DNA from: Thermoplasmatales archaeon
GTDB taxonomy: Archaea; Thermoplasmatota; Thermoplasmata; Thermoplasmatales; Thermoplasmataceae
NCBI GenBank assembly: GCA_014874365.1
Contig: JACWAH010000002.1
Coordinates: 1 to 64,000 of the forward strand
DNA: 64,000 nt
Direction of reading: 5' to 3'
The position numbers and the translations under genes are program-made. The notes under the pieces were generated by a model, which ran no database searches, was not told the DNA's origin, and saw only the letters and a list, made by a program, of their open reading frames with translations. Position 1 is the stretch's first letter, and each line of letters starts with the position of its first letter. Shown here piece by piece: positions 8,825 through 17,484 of the stretch.

Positions 8825-9109
8825 TTACTGCGCCTCCACCAGCTCGAATTTCTTTGCTCTCTGTGTTGGAGAAGTAATGGCAACCTTGCACTTCAGGCAC
8901 CTGTACCTGATAGCGACCCTCTTGGTGGGTTTTTCCCTGCCTTCATATCGTGGCCTGGGGAAACCTCCATAACCGGAAGTAACTCTCCTGAATCTCCTCT
9001 GGCCAGCCTTAAGTTCACTGGCCTTCTTCTTCCTCACCCTCTCTACGTCATGATCGGTGTGAGTTCTGCATTTGGGGCAATACATTTTGATTATCTTTGG
9101 AAGCTTCAA
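8825..9109 (-). CDS. rpl44e: Ribosomal protein L44e
   Basis: A zinc-binding protein of the large ribosomal subunit near the E site, 94 residues. Seen: MYCPKCRTHTDHDVERVRKKK at the N-terminus, GYGGFPRPRYEGREKPTKRV in the middle, and YRCLKCKVAI for the second Cys pair. The full-length start is a TTG at 9109 (LPKII before MYCPKC matches the family) with AGGTGA about 7 nt upstream acting as a Shine-Dalgarno sequence. It is the first gene of the five-gene translation operon. Confidence 0.93.
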   Translation of the reverse strand: MKLPKIIKMYCPKCRTHTDHDVERVRKKKASELKAGQRRFRRVTSGYGGFPRPRYEGREKPTKRVAIRYRCLKCKVAITSPTQRAKKFELVEAQ

Positions 9110-9155
9110 TATTTCACCTTATCGTTATGAGTGTGCAGGGGTCTGAATACAAGTA

Positions 9156-9169
9156 AGTATTTTAATACT
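9156..9169. repeat. 14-bp inverted repeat in the L44e/epimerase divergent promoter
   Basis: AGTATT and AATACT arms separated by two T residues form a short palindrome between the divergent L44e operon and the epimerase gene. The AT-rich centre could itself be the TATA box of the L44e side (TTAAAATAC on the minus strand). A regulatory role is possible but unproven. Confidence 0.3.
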
Positions 9170-9221
9170 AACGTCGCTGGTCAAGAGGAATTGTTAATAT
9201 TTCCCTGACATTCCAGATCAG

Positions 9222-10181
9222 ATGCCCGGTCTAATCAAAGGCAAAAGTATTCTGGTCACCGGCGGCGCCGGATTCATAGGCTCCAACCTGGTCAAATTAC
9301 TGCTGAAGGAAAACGAAGTTACAGTTCTTGACAATTTCAGTGCTGTGGACGACAGATTCCTCAAGCCTTTACAGGGAGGCAAGCAACTGAAAATAATCAG
9401 GGGGGACATCACAAAAGCAGGCACTTTCTCTAATCTGCAGGGATTTGACATCATTTTCCACCTAGCAGCTAATTCCGACGTGAAATTTGGATCTAATAAC
9501 CCCATGATAGACGTGGTTACGAACGATACCGGAACAGTAAACGTACTGGAGTTTATGAGGAAAACAGACTCGAAGGAAATTGCATTTTCTTCCAGTTCTA
9601 CCGTATACGGTGAAGCCGAAATAATTCCCACCCCGGAAAGTTACGGCCCTTACAGGCCTATTTCATCATATGGTGCTTCCAAGGCTGCCGGCGAAGCTTA
9701 CATTTTCGCGTATTCCCATTATTACGGCCTGCGGGGTTCAATTTTCAGGTTTGCAAATGTTGTCGGCACAAATTCAACACACGGGGTAATCTTTGATTTC
9801 ATACACAAATTGAAAAAAGACCCGGGGAATCTTGAGATCCTGGGGGACGGGACACAGCAGAAGTCCTACATACACGTTTCAGACTGCACTGAATCCATGT
9901 GCTATGTACACAGTCTCAACAGAAAAACGGATGTGTACAATCTGGGAAACACTTCCATGACCAGGGTTCTGTTCATTGCAGACAGGATTTGCCAGAAGAT
10001 GGGCCTGAAAGATGTGAAGTACAATCTTGTCCCTTCTGAAGGAGGAAGGGGCTGGCCGGGAGACGTCAAGATGGCGCAGTTGTCAATAGAAAAACTGGAG
10101 TTGCTCGGATGGAAAAATAGGTACTCCAGCGATAAGGCAGTTGAACTCAGTATAGACGAAACACTTAAAATGCTGCAGTAG
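9222..10181 (+). CDS. NAD-dependent nucleotide-sugar epimerase (GalE-like, extended SDR)
   Basis: Probably interconverts UDP-glucose and UDP-galactose, or a related nucleotide sugar, in the cytoplasm for surface glycans. It has 319 residues. Seen: the Rossmann motif VTGGAGFIGSNL at the N-terminus, FHLAANSDV, the catalytic Ser in SSSSTVYGEA, and the YGASKAAGEAY Tyr-Lys pair. RFANVVG and GDGTQQKSYIHVSD are typical of UDP-glucose 4-epimerases. A TATA-like TTGTTAATATTT about 25 nt before the ATG suggests leaderless transcription. The exact sugar is not defined by sequence. Confidence 0.88.
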   Translation: MPGLIKGKSILVTGGAGFIGSNLVKLLLKENEVTVLDNFSAVDDRFLKPLQGGKQLKIIRGDITKAGTFSNLQGFDIIFHLAANSDVKFGSNNPMIDVVTNDTGTVNVLEFMRKTDSKEIAFSSSSTVYGEAEIIPTPESYGPYRPISSYGASKAAGEAYIFAYSHYYGLRGSIFRFANVVGTNSTHGVIFDFIHKLKKDPGNLEILGDGTQQKSYIHVSDCTESMCYVHSLNRKTDVYNLGNTSMTRVLFIADRICQKMGLKDVKYNLVPSEGGRGWPGDVKMAQLSIEKLELLGWKNRYSSDKAVELSIDETLKMLQ

Positions 10182-10259
10182 GCATTTTCATTTATGACTT
10201 TGCGGTATTCTGCCTTGGTTCAATTGAATCGGTGCACAGGCGAGATTCGGTGATCATGA

Positions 10260-11291
10260 ATGATTTCAAGACCCATGAGACTTAAGCCGGGAGACAAAGT
10301 TGCGATTGTTTCACCGTCCAGGCCTGTTCCCAGTTTATTCCCTGAGGTTGCCAATAAGGGGATAGAAAATATCCGAAAGTACTTCGATCTCGACCCGGAA
10401 ATATTCCCACACGCTTTCGATGACATTAAATATTCATATGAACACCCTGACTTAAGGGCAAAGGATATCAACGATGCATTTGGGAATCCTGAGATCAAAG
10501 CTGTGATTAGCACAATTGGAGGGGACGAGTCGATCAGGATATTGGAACATCTCAACAGGGAAATGATTATTCGTAATCCCAAGATTTTCATGGGTTTTTC
10601 GGATTGCACTACAATAACCACTTATCTTGCAATAAACGGGATGGCTTCAATCTATGGCGGAGCAGTGATGGCTGGCTTTGCACAGATGGATCACTTTCCA
10701 AAGGAATTCGCTGAATACTGGAAAAGCATATTATTTGATGATTCCAAAGACCTAACAATGAAAAGGTTCCGGAAGTATTCGCAGGGGTATCCGGACTGGA
10801 GAACCTCTGAAGATCCAGGTGCAGTTAAAGAGATAATTGATTCCAATAAGTGGAACTGGATAAATGGGAGTAGAATGGAAGGAAAAATCTTCGCAGCCAA
10901 TATCGAGGTATTGGATTGGATGAGAGGGACGAGGTATTTTCCTGAGCTTTCATTCTTTTCTGACAAAATATTGCTTCTAGAAACTTCTGAAGAAATACCT
11001 TCTCCGCTGGCAGTTGAAAGGATGATCCGAAATCTGGAAATAATAGGAGTTATAGATTTGATCAGGGGACTTGCATTTGGTAGATTTCGAGGTTATACAG
11101 AAGAAATGCAAAATGAGGCAAATAAAAGAATTGAGAGAATGATCAAAATTGAGTTCAAGGACAAGGATATCCCGGTCGTTGGCGGACTTGGCTTTGGCCA
11201 TACTGATCCTTATTTTCCCATTCCAAATGGAATCCCTGCAGTAGTAGAGAAAAGTTATATTCAATTAAAGGAGAGTTTTACGACGAATTAA
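10260..11291 (+). CDS. S66-family peptidase (LD-carboxypeptidase / MccF-like)
   Basis: A serine peptidase or amidase of 343 residues. The Ser-Glu-His triad of family S66 is present: Ser in FMGFSDCTTITTYLA, Glu in ILLLETSEEIP, and His in LGFGHTDPYFPIP. In bacteria this family trims murein peptides or inactivates microcin C-type aminoacyl nucleotides (MccF). This organism is expected to lack murein, so detoxification of peptide-nucleotide or recycling of a foreign peptide is more likely (inference). The start could also be the Met at codon 6 (MRLKPGDKVAIVSPS), which matches the family N-terminus better. Confidence 0.85.
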   Translation: MISRPMRLKPGDKVAIVSPSRPVPSLFPEVANKGIENIRKYFDLDPEIFPHAFDDIKYSYEHPDLRAKDINDAFGNPEIKAVISTIGGDESIRILEHLNREMIIRNPKIFMGFSDCTTITTYLAINGMASIYGGAVMAGFAQMDHFPKEFAEYWKSILFDDSKDLTMKRFRKYSQGYPDWRTSEDPGAVKEIIDSNKWNWINGSRMEGKIFAANIEVLDWMRGTRYFPELSFFSDKILLLETSEEIPSPLAVERMIRNLEIIGVIDLIRGLAFGRFRGYTEEMQNEANKRIERMIKIEFKDKDIPVVGGLGFGHTDPYFPIPNGIPAVVEKSYIQLKESFTTN

Positions 11292-11605
11292 GCATATTTT
11301 ACAACTGTGTCACTGCTCCTTTTTGCGTAAACCTTGCCTTGTTCCCTCATTATGGACTTTGGCTCAAATAATGGTTAAGAAACCTTCATTTTCTATATAT
11401 TGATGTCAGATTTCTCTAAAAGATAGAATTAAATGATGAAAAACGAATACTCTATCTGAAACGCTGTAAAATGTTCAATTTTTAAATCCCCAGGAAACTA
11501 CAAAATATTTCTATAAAAATTGGAGGTCTATCGGAAATCTCTTAGGTTGGTCTATTATTTGTTTGCCATTATCTTATATTGAAAATTGCTGTATTACACT
11601 CGCAA
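11292..11605. other. AT-rich intergenic region upstream of the pilin gene
   Basis: About 310 bases with no credible ORF and strikingly AT-rich compared with neighbours. It leads into the pilin promoter. No RNA gene recognised. Confidence 0.4.
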
Positions 11606-11616
11606 GATATAAATAG
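11606..11616 (+). promoter_or_regulatory. TATA box of the pilin gene
   Basis: GATATAAATAG lies about 25-34 nt before the ATG at 11640, with no Shine-Dalgarno, fitting a leaderless transcript. Confidence 0.55.
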
Positions 11617-11639
11617 TGAGATAACGTATTCGCTTTACG

Positions 11640-12173
11640 ATGAAAACAAAAGGGTTAATGCCTGTGATTGAGAAAAAAGACAAAGCTGTTTCACCTATAA
11701 TAGCAACAATATTATTGGTGGCAATAACTGTTATTCTGGCTAGCACGCTTTATTTGGCCCTTGGTGGATTCTTTAGCACAAAAACCACCTCAACACCAAC
11801 TGTTGCGATTGGTGCTACGAATACTAGTAGTTCCACGACCGCGTTCACCTATTCCATAACTATAGGTAGCCCTAGCTCAAATACGATAAGCTGGAGTTCC
11901 ACAGCGTGGATTGTGACTCTTGGCAGTACTCTTGTAACGGTTAGTTGGAGTAGTGCTACTACTGGCTGGACAGCAACTTTAACATCAACCGAAACAACAG
12001 CAGGATTATCCAGCATAGGTGTTAGCGCTCCTACAGGCACCTATGTAGCTGGTGGCGAAGCGTTGACATTAAACATAGCCTATACTGCTTACCCTCCTGG
12101 TTACGTTATTTCCACTCTAGCATTCAACTTAATAGGATCTAACGGCGGACAGATGGGAACAATCAGTCTTTAA
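11640..12173 (+). CDS. Archaeal type IV pilin (class III signal peptide, N-terminal DUF1628-like)
   Basis: A 177-residue pilin-like subunit. The N-terminus is IEKKDKAVSPIIATILLVAIT: a short charged leader, a prepilin peptidase cleavage point next to the AVSP motif, then about 20 hydrophobic residues that form the filament core. The rest is Ser/Thr/Gly rich and beta-prone with many potential N-glycosylation sites, suited to an exposed surface. It stands alone 2.1 kb before the two-ATPase secretion operon, for which it is a likely substrate. A T-rich stretch just after the stop is a probable terminator. Met7 is an alternative start. Confidence 0.8.
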   Translation: MKTKGLMPVIEKKDKAVSPIIATILLVAITVILASTLYLALGGFFSTKTTSTPTVAIGATNTSSSTTAFTYSITIGSPSSNTISWSSTAWIVTLGSTLVTVSWSSATTGWTATLTSTETTAGLSSIGVSAPTGTYVAGGEALTLNIAYTAYPPGYVISTLAFNLIGSNGGQMGTISL

Positions 12174-12200
12174 TTTTTATATTTCCCTTTAATTTCTTTT
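12174..12200 (+). terminator. Poly-T terminator after the pilin gene
   Basis: Right after the stop there are several T runs, including nine consecutive T residues, as expected for archaeal intrinsic termination. Confidence 0.4.
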
Positions 12201-12387
12201 TTTTTGTTAATTTCTCTTCAAGCTTTTTGATTTTTTCATATTTTTTCCAATAATTTTTCCTTTATCGAAATAACCGTTATTTATTTAGCCTTATTCAACC
12301 AATAATATGCAATTATACTTCAATCGCGCCGGTAACTAATCGTAGGGTCATATGGACCTTTGAATTTGGCCCTTCTTTGCTGAAATC

Positions 12388-12709
12388 CTAGAGATAAACC
12401 ACATCAGGCCAGAAGGAGCAGGTTCTGGCCAGCAATTCCCTTCCAGATAATTTTAGTGCTGGTGCTATCACAATAACTTGCTTCTCCGGCCCGTTCAGTG
12501 AGGCACCGAGTCTATTTGAAAGGGTCATGCCAGAGCCAGTTTTTGAACGATTCATCAGGTCGTTTCCACTTTCCGGGACCATCGCCTGCTAGATCCGGAA
12601 TGATGAACTGCTATTCCAGATCATCCCTAATAGCATATTGAGGAATTTGATCTTTTGGAGGCCCTACCAAGGTCTTAATTGGAATAGTACCCCTTTTTGA
12701 AATGCCCAT
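12388..12709 (-). pseudogene. Decayed ORF with an in-frame stop and a frameshift
   Basis: Reading leftwards from an ATG at 12709 gives 32 coding-like residues (MGISKRGTIPIKTLVGPP...), then a TAG at 12611-12613, then 33 more in the same frame (ending NWLWHDPFK), then a stop. A second frame from 12582 to 12388 continues with protein-like sequence (GPEKQVIVIAPALKLSG, FWPDVVYL). Taken together this looks like one old gene of about 105 codons broken by a stop and a shift. Family not recognised. It may be chance. Confidence 0.3.
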
Positions 12710-12760
12710 CCCTTAAGAGAACATTTGAGTCAAAAAGCAAGTTTTGTCGTTGTTCACCTA

Positions 12761-13039
12761 CTACTCCAGTTCTCCCCAGACTTCTACTGATACCCCATAT
12801 GGAAGACCCGAGCAGGCTCTGGCAATTTCCAGCGCCTCTTTAGATGAACCAGCTTCGATTACATCAATCCCCCTCAGACCGAGATCACTCTCTTTTGTTG
12901 AGTTCCTTGAGAGAGTTATGCCACTTTGCACTTCGAATCTAATAACCCGGTTCATTTTCCATGCACTCCAGGCCTTCGCTATTTCCGCCCCCTTGCCTTC
13001 CGGGAACTCGCCCCTAAGATACATCAAGAGGTATTTCAT
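12761..13039 (-). CDS. YCII-like small protein
   Basis: A 92-residue protein starting at MKYLLMYLRGEFP, which resembles the N-terminus of YCII/YciI-related proteins, ending in GVSVEVWGELE, a typical last beta-strand. The middle keeps the ferredoxin-like alternation (GIDVIEAGSSKEALEIARA). Function of most such proteins is unknown; some are dehydratase-like enzymes. I chose the start at 13039; the longer reading starts inside the gap after the next gene. It follows the unknown gene at 13071-13487 on the same strand, 31 nt away, so they may be co-transcribed. Confidence 0.5.
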   Translation of the reverse strand: MKYLLMYLRGEFPEGKGAEIAKAWSAWKMNRVIRFEVQSGITLSRNSTKESDLGLRGIDVIEAGSSKEALEIARACSGLPYGVSVEVWGELE

Positions 13040-13070
13040 TGTCTCACCCACACCAGCTTCTTCACTGCCA

Positions 13071-13487
13071 TCACACTTCTCTCCTTTTAAAGTCATACTC
13101 TTCAGACCATGCCACATCTCCTTCTGCTTTCTTTCCGGTCACTTTCAATTCATTCTCCCCAACCTTCATGTACTCTACCCTGGAAGTAAATGGACTCTTA
13201 CTGTTCGGCAGGCTCTGGATGATAAACCCGGTACCAGTAATTGTCAGGCTTTCAAGCGACTCCAGCACAAAATCTCCAAAGTTGGAGAAATCGAATAACT
13301 CCGTCCTGGCTTCCAGCATGCCATCAGCACTGTCAAAATAGAAATACATATGCTCAGAAAAGAATATGCTGTCTGTACCTGAGTCACCAAACTTCAAAAT
13401 CTGGAGCTCGTCTGAGCCCGGTTTCTTCAGGCATATCATGTTGGACACGAAATCAAACGTGCTGTCTTTAGTAATAATTTTTTGCAT
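13071..13487 (-). CDS. Protein of unknown function
   Basis: A 138-residue protein without a recognised family. The start at 13487 (MQKIITKDSTFD) is favoured because GGAGAGG lies just upstream as a Shine-Dalgarno sequence; a start 13 codons earlier has none. The sequence is mixed alpha-beta, acidic, with no signal peptide or membrane segment and no Cys-rich motif. It probably forms a two-gene unit with the YCII-like gene. It lies in a gene-poor area with decayed ORFs, so it may be a recent arrival. Confidence 0.5.
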   Translation of the reverse strand: MQKIITKDSTFDFVSNMICLKKPGSDELQILKFGDSGTDSIFFSEHMYFYFDSADGMLEARTELFDFSNFGDFVLESLESLTITGTGFIIQSLPNSKSPFTSRVEYMKVGENELKVTGKKAEGDVAWSEEYDFKRREV

Positions 13488-13526
13488 GTCCTCTCCACTC
13501 ACCCAGCAAATACAGGAGTTCATCAA

Positions 13527-14125
13527 CTTTTGACTCTGGCTTTAAATCAGAATATTTTTCCATGTTTGTACAGTATTCTTAGGTATAAAATGCAAAAAGG
13601 GAGTAAAAGTATACCTGTGTTACCTTCACATATTCCCTGTTTACCACCTATGACTTTGCGCAGGTTACCGCCATGTTAAAGTCAATGGTTTTATGGTTCT
13701 AATCGCCAATCTATATTTGCCCGAAATAGCTGGAGTTAGGTTAATTCACTGGACTCATAAAGAAATGCCTTGTGTCGATTTTCATTTAGGCAAATTGAAC
13801 ATGTTTCTTGCTTGTATTACAGGTTCTTGATCGCTGGAAGCCGGTTTCCCTGCATTCGGTTTTTTGTAAAGAATTCTCGGAAGATCGTTGTAGGCGAATG
13901 CTTTCAAGGAGGCTCCCATCGCATCTTTTTTCTGGAATATCCCCCCTGATCATCATGGGATCTTTTCCGAATCCTTTCCTCCTGCATTTTTCGCTAATAG
14001 TAGTGTTTTAGTTTCCACATCATATTTATACATAAATATATATCAAAAATGCTAAGGAAGAGTTTATAACAATATTGCCAGAAGAAGCCTTTGCCTTATA
14101 TTATTTCATTCGATTTGTATAAAAA
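13527..14125. other. Gene-poor stretch downstream of tRNA-Ala
   Basis: About 600 bases without a solid gene. On the minus strand at 13782-13919 there is a 45-codon ORF (MGASLKAFAYNDLPRILYKK...) with protein-like composition; it could be a remnant of a longer gene. No insertion sequence ends or attachment-site repeat were found by eye. The region lies on the 3' side of the tRNA gene, where integrating elements often sit. Confidence 0.35.
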
Positions 14126-14197
14126 TGGACCGGCGGGGATTTGAACCCCGGGCCTCTTCCATGCCAAGGAAGCGATCTACCTCTGATCTACCGGCCC
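14126..14197 (-). tRNA. tRNA-Ala (anticodon GGC)
   Basis: Read on the minus strand the acceptor stem GGGCCGG pairs with CCGGTCC and contains the G3-U70 wobble pair that marks alanine tRNAs. The anticodon loop is TTGGCAT within a CTTCC/GGAAG stem, so the anticodon is GGC. The T arm is CCGGG-GTTCAAAT-CCCCG. No intron and no encoded CCA. Discriminator base is A. Confidence 0.96.
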
Positions 14198-14286
14198 AAT
14201 GCGAGCGTAATATAGGATTACCTATAAAATTTGCTTATAGACTGTAATATTTGCATTGGCCCCAAATTATGTACTGCATACTTAAA

Positions 14287-14296
14287 GGATAAATAG
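14287..14296 (+). promoter_or_regulatory. TATA box of the two-ATPase secretion operon
   Basis: GGATAAATAG sits about 25 nt before the ATG at 14318. No Shine-Dalgarno precedes the ATG, so the transcript is probably leaderless. Confidence 0.5.
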
Positions 14297-14317
14297 ACTG
14301 GTTGTAATTGTAGTACA

Positions 14318-15871
14318 ATGCCGGAATTTAATATCAGGAGAAGGGCGAGAACAAGAAGGCCAATGGTCAAGTCCACGGAGGCTGATAATCTCGACCTTGT
14401 CGACAGATATGAAGTAATAAAAGGATACGGGTCTGTCGAAATACTTTGGAACAGGAATACACTTGAGAATATTTATTCGGTAGTTGAACCAAGACTTGAT
14501 GATAACGAGAAACAGTTGATGAACATACTACCAAAGGAAATGGAGATGGTAATTCCTAACCTCAAGAACTTTTCCACCGAGTACGTTAAACTTGATGTCG
14601 GGAGACTGCTGGACATCTATTCCAAAAACTATGAGGTTAATGTGGGGGAAGAATCAAAAGAAAAGATCAAGTACTACCTGAGCAGGGATTTTTCTGGACT
14701 TGGAGCTATCGAAGTAATCGTTAAAGATCCATATGTAGAGGACGTTTCCTGTGATGGATATAACGTTCCAATTTTCGTATACCACAGGAAATATGGGTCC
14801 ATAAAAACAAACGTCAGCTTCAAGACAAAGGAGTTGTTGAACTCATATGTGGTTAAGCTTGCACAGCTTTGCGGAAAGGAAATATCCGTGAGCGAGCCAA
14901 TTCTTGATGGCGCTACGCCGCAGGGACACAGGGTCCAGGCGATATACGGAGAGGAAATTTCAACAAGAGGATCAACTTTTACTTTTAGATTGTTCAGGGA
15001 GAAGCCTTTTACTCCCGTGGAATTGATTAAATACGGCACTGCCAGCGCTGAAATGGTAACTTATTTTTGGTACATGATTGAGTATCTGGCTTCTGCCTTA
15101 ATAGCAGGGGTTCCTGCTGTGGGGAAAACGTCCACCATGAATGCAATGCTGATGCTGGTTCCCCCAACTTCAAAAATATTCAGCATAGAGGAAACAAGGG
15201 AGATCAACATTCTACACACTAACTGGGTTGCGACCTCTACCAGGGAGGCAGAATTCGAGTCCAACCAGAATAACACTGGAACCATGAGAATTGACATGTT
15301 CGAACTCGTGAAAATGGCTATGAGGCAGAGACCCACATACATAGTGGTCGGAGAAGTTAGGGGAAGAGAAGCATCTTCCTTGTTCCAGGCTATGTCAACT
15401 GGACACACTACCTATTCAACAATTCATGCAGATTCCATGGAGGCCACTGTTAACAGGCTGGAGAGCAATCCTCTTAACATTCCAAGGATAATGATCACTT
15501 ACCTGAACACAGTAATTTTCAACAAGTTCGTCAGGAGCGGTGATTCGGTGAGCAGGAGGATAACTGAAGTGGACGAGATGTCCGGTTTCAATACCGAAAC
15601 TAACGAGGTAGTATACAACAAGGTTTTCAACTACGATTCTTTTAGAGGGAAGCACTCGTTTATGGGCTACAGCAACTTATACAAGAAAATTCAATACATT
15701 AAGGGGATTGGCCCAGCTCAATTCAAGAAGGAATTCGACGAAAGGAAGCGTTTACTGGAAGAGATGGTGAGGTCTGATATCACCAATTATATCGACATTC
15801 ACAGGATTATCAGTACCTTCTACAGGGAGCCTGAAAAGGCCATGGCGCAGGCATCTGGTGGTACTGCGTGA
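14318..15871 (+). CDS. Type II/IV secretion system ATPase (GspE/PilB/TadA superfamily), first copy
   Basis: A hexameric motor ATPase on the cytoplasmic side of the membrane, 517 residues. Walker A is GVPAVGKTS (about residues 264-272), with the usual GTGSGKT replaced by a less common version. The Asp box region follows (KIFSIEETREINI), and Walker B plus His box are YIVVGEVRGREASSLFQAMSTGHTTYSTIHAD. The N-terminal domain contains VKDPYVEDVSCDGYNVPIFVYHRKYG, shared with the second ATPase. Its stop overlaps the next gene by 4 nt. It powers assembly or retraction of a pilus-like fibre, or secretion. It differs from the second ATPase in Walker A and in a longer insert before Walker B. Confidence 0.92.
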   Translation: MPEFNIRRRARTRRPMVKSTEADNLDLVDRYEVIKGYGSVEILWNRNTLENIYSVVEPRLDDNEKQLMNILPKEMEMVIPNLKNFSTEYVKLDVGRLLDIYSKNYEVNVGEESKEKIKYYLSRDFSGLGAIEVIVKDPYVEDVSCDGYNVPIFVYHRKYGSIKTNVSFKTKELLNSYVVKLAQLCGKEISVSEPILDGATPQGHRVQAIYGEEISTRGSTFTFRLFREKPFTPVELIKYGTASAEMVTYFWYMIEYLASALIAGVPAVGKTSTMNAMLMLVPPTSKIFSIEETREINILHTNWVATSTREAEFESNQNNTGTMRIDMFELVKMAMRQRPTYIVVGEVRGREASSLFQAMSTGHTTYSTIHADSMEATVNRLESNPLNIPRIMITYLNTVIFNKFVRSGDSVSRRITEVDEMSGFNTETNEVVYNKVFNYDSFRGKHSFMGYSNLYKKIQYIKGIGPAQFKKEFDERKRLLEEMVRSDITNYIDIHRIISTFYREPEKAMAQASGGTA

Positions 15872-17484
15872 GCGAAGAACCAGAGAGGGCGAAACTTGCC
15901 AAGAGGCGTAGAAGCTCAAGACCGGTAATAAACGAGCCTGCTGCAAATGCAGAAGTGGAAAACTCATCGCCGCAAGATGAGCTTCCCCCGGTATCAGCAG
16001 ATATTCCTCCCGCTGAAGCAGCACAAACTCAGGAGAAAATAGAAGAAAAAGAGTCACCTCCAGTAGATAAAGAATTTCAAGAGCAATTGGCCAAAAGGGA
16101 TGCAGAAACATCAGAAATAACGGAACCAGTGCTGCAGGAAAAGCCGGCAGAGGAGCCCAAAGAGGAAGAAGCTAAAAAAGAGGCAATTGCAACAGCCGGA
16201 CAAACTGCGGTTGATTTTGAGAAGTTTAATCTGGAAGCACCCAAAACAGAATTTGATGAACTCACTTACGAGGAGAAAAGACACAGGAGGAGCCGAAACC
16301 CACTTAGCCGAAAGGTAAGCAAGGATCTGATGGAAAAGATTCATGAAATAGACAGGACAAAGGAACCAGAATTTCAGGAACCAACCATCGTTACCGGTAT
16401 AGTTTCCAGGAATAAAACCGGGGGATCTTCAAAGGAACTGATTCGCAACAAGGCCAGAAGCAAGGATAGGTCTTCAAAAATAAGAAAGAATAAAAATGCT
16501 GCGGGAATTGATACAGTTCAGGAGAACCCCCGGGTCACAAAGTTTTTTGGCAGGGTAAGGGACGTTTCAGGAGTACTTTCTGTCACACCAAAAGTGCAGA
16601 CTCTTGAGAGTACAATAAAACCACCGTCTCCGTTCCTTAAGATTGCCCTGAAGATGTTCAGGGAATATTTCCAGGCCAGGGAAAGCAAGTACTCAAAACT
16701 GGAGAATACGCTTAGAGCTTCTAAAATGCCATACTCAAGCGTCCAGTATCTCTCACTTGCAGTATTCGTTTCCCTGTTAATTGCAGGTATTAGCGGGTTC
16801 GCAATAGCTTATTTTGCCTACCTGCTTGGCCCATTCTACATTTTAGCTATTGCAGGGGGAGCCATGGCTGTTGTTATCTTCATCACTATATTTTTATCCC
16901 TTCCAGGGTCAACTTCCAAGAAGAGAAAGAAGGATATTGAATCTAAACTGCCCATGGCCCTTGGTTATATTGCGACTATGGCATCTGCAGATATGCCTGT
17001 TGATCAGATCCTGTTTGAACTTGGAGAAAGCCCAGAGTACGGTGCCGTTTCCAAGGAGGCCAAGACAATTTCGCTTGCGACAAGGGTATTTGGCAAGGAT
17101 ATAGTGACGGCATTGCGCGATGGAGCCAAATATTCACCTTCGCCCAAGCTGGCAGAATTCCTTCAGGGCATTGTTACTACCGTAACATCCGGAGGCAACC
17201 TTAAGCAGTATTTCAAAACAAAGGCAGTCCAATACCAGGGAGAATTGAGCAACCTGATCAGGAGCAACGCAGAATCCATTGGCATACTCGCAGAGAGTTA
17301 TGTTACTGTAGGAGTCGCTTTCCCACTTATGCTGATTGTAATCCTCGGCGTGGTGGCTTCCCTTCAATCCTCATCTTCAGGCATGCTTGTTGTTTTATAT
17401 TTAATAGATTTGATGATTATACCTCTCATAACGATTATGTTTGCATTTCTAATATCATCAACAATAAAGGAGATCAAGATATGA
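15868..17484 (+). CDS. TadC/GspF-like membrane platform protein with long charged N-terminal extension
   Basis: The inner membrane platform of the pilus motor, 538 residues. The last half is a T2SSF domain: two membrane helices around residues 290-345, a cytoplasmic four-helix domain (SKLPMALGYIATMASADMPV), and two more helices at the C-terminus (about 475-535). The first 285 residues are unlike normal TadC: about 140 residues of acidic, Pro/Ala/Glu-rich sequence, then a basic Arg/Lys/Ser-rich part, predicted to be disordered and cytoplasmic. It lies between an ATPase and a second TadC-like protein, overlapping both by 4 nt. Confidence 0.85.
   Translation: MSEEPERAKLAKRRRSSRPVINEPAANAEVENSSPQDELPPVSADIPPAEAAQTQEKIEEKESPPVDKEFQEQLAKRDAETSEITEPVLQEKPAEEPKEEEAKKEAIATAGQTAVDFEKFNLEAPKTEFDELTYEEKRHRRSRNPLSRKVSKDLMEKIHEIDRTKEPEFQEPTIVTGIVSRNKTGGSSKELIRNKARSKDRSSKIRKNKNAAGIDTVQENPRVTKFFGRVRDVSGVLSVTPKVQTLESTIKPPSPFLKIALKMFREYFQARESKYSKLENTLRASKMPYSSVQYLSLAVFVSLLIAGISGFAIAYFAYLLGPFYILAIAGGAMAVVIFITIFLSLPGSTSKKRKKDIESKLPMALGYIATMASADMPVDQILFELGESPEYGAVSKEAKTISLATRVFGKDIVTALRDGAKYSPSPKLAEFLQGIVTTVTSGGNLKQYFKTKAVQYQGELSNLIRSNAESIGILAESYVTVGVAFPLMLIVILGVVASLQSSSSGMLVVLYLIDLMIIPLITIMFAFLISSTIKEIKI

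Noticed and set aside
12345-12380. Possible attachment-site copy of the tRNA-Ala 3' end (ATGGACC...TTTGAA...GGCCC)
   Set aside because: Only scattered short matches to the tRNA 3' end, with wrong spacing. Too weak to be a direct repeat.
12611-12613. In-frame TAG read as pyrrolysine
   Set aside because: No pyrrolysine genes are visible, and the ORF also needs a frameshift, so decay is simpler.
13482-14011. Plus-strand ORFs of 60-70 codons
   Set aside because: Cys/Ser/Leu-rich translations without start signals, lying opposite the minus-strand gene or in the gene-poor stretch; chance ORFs.
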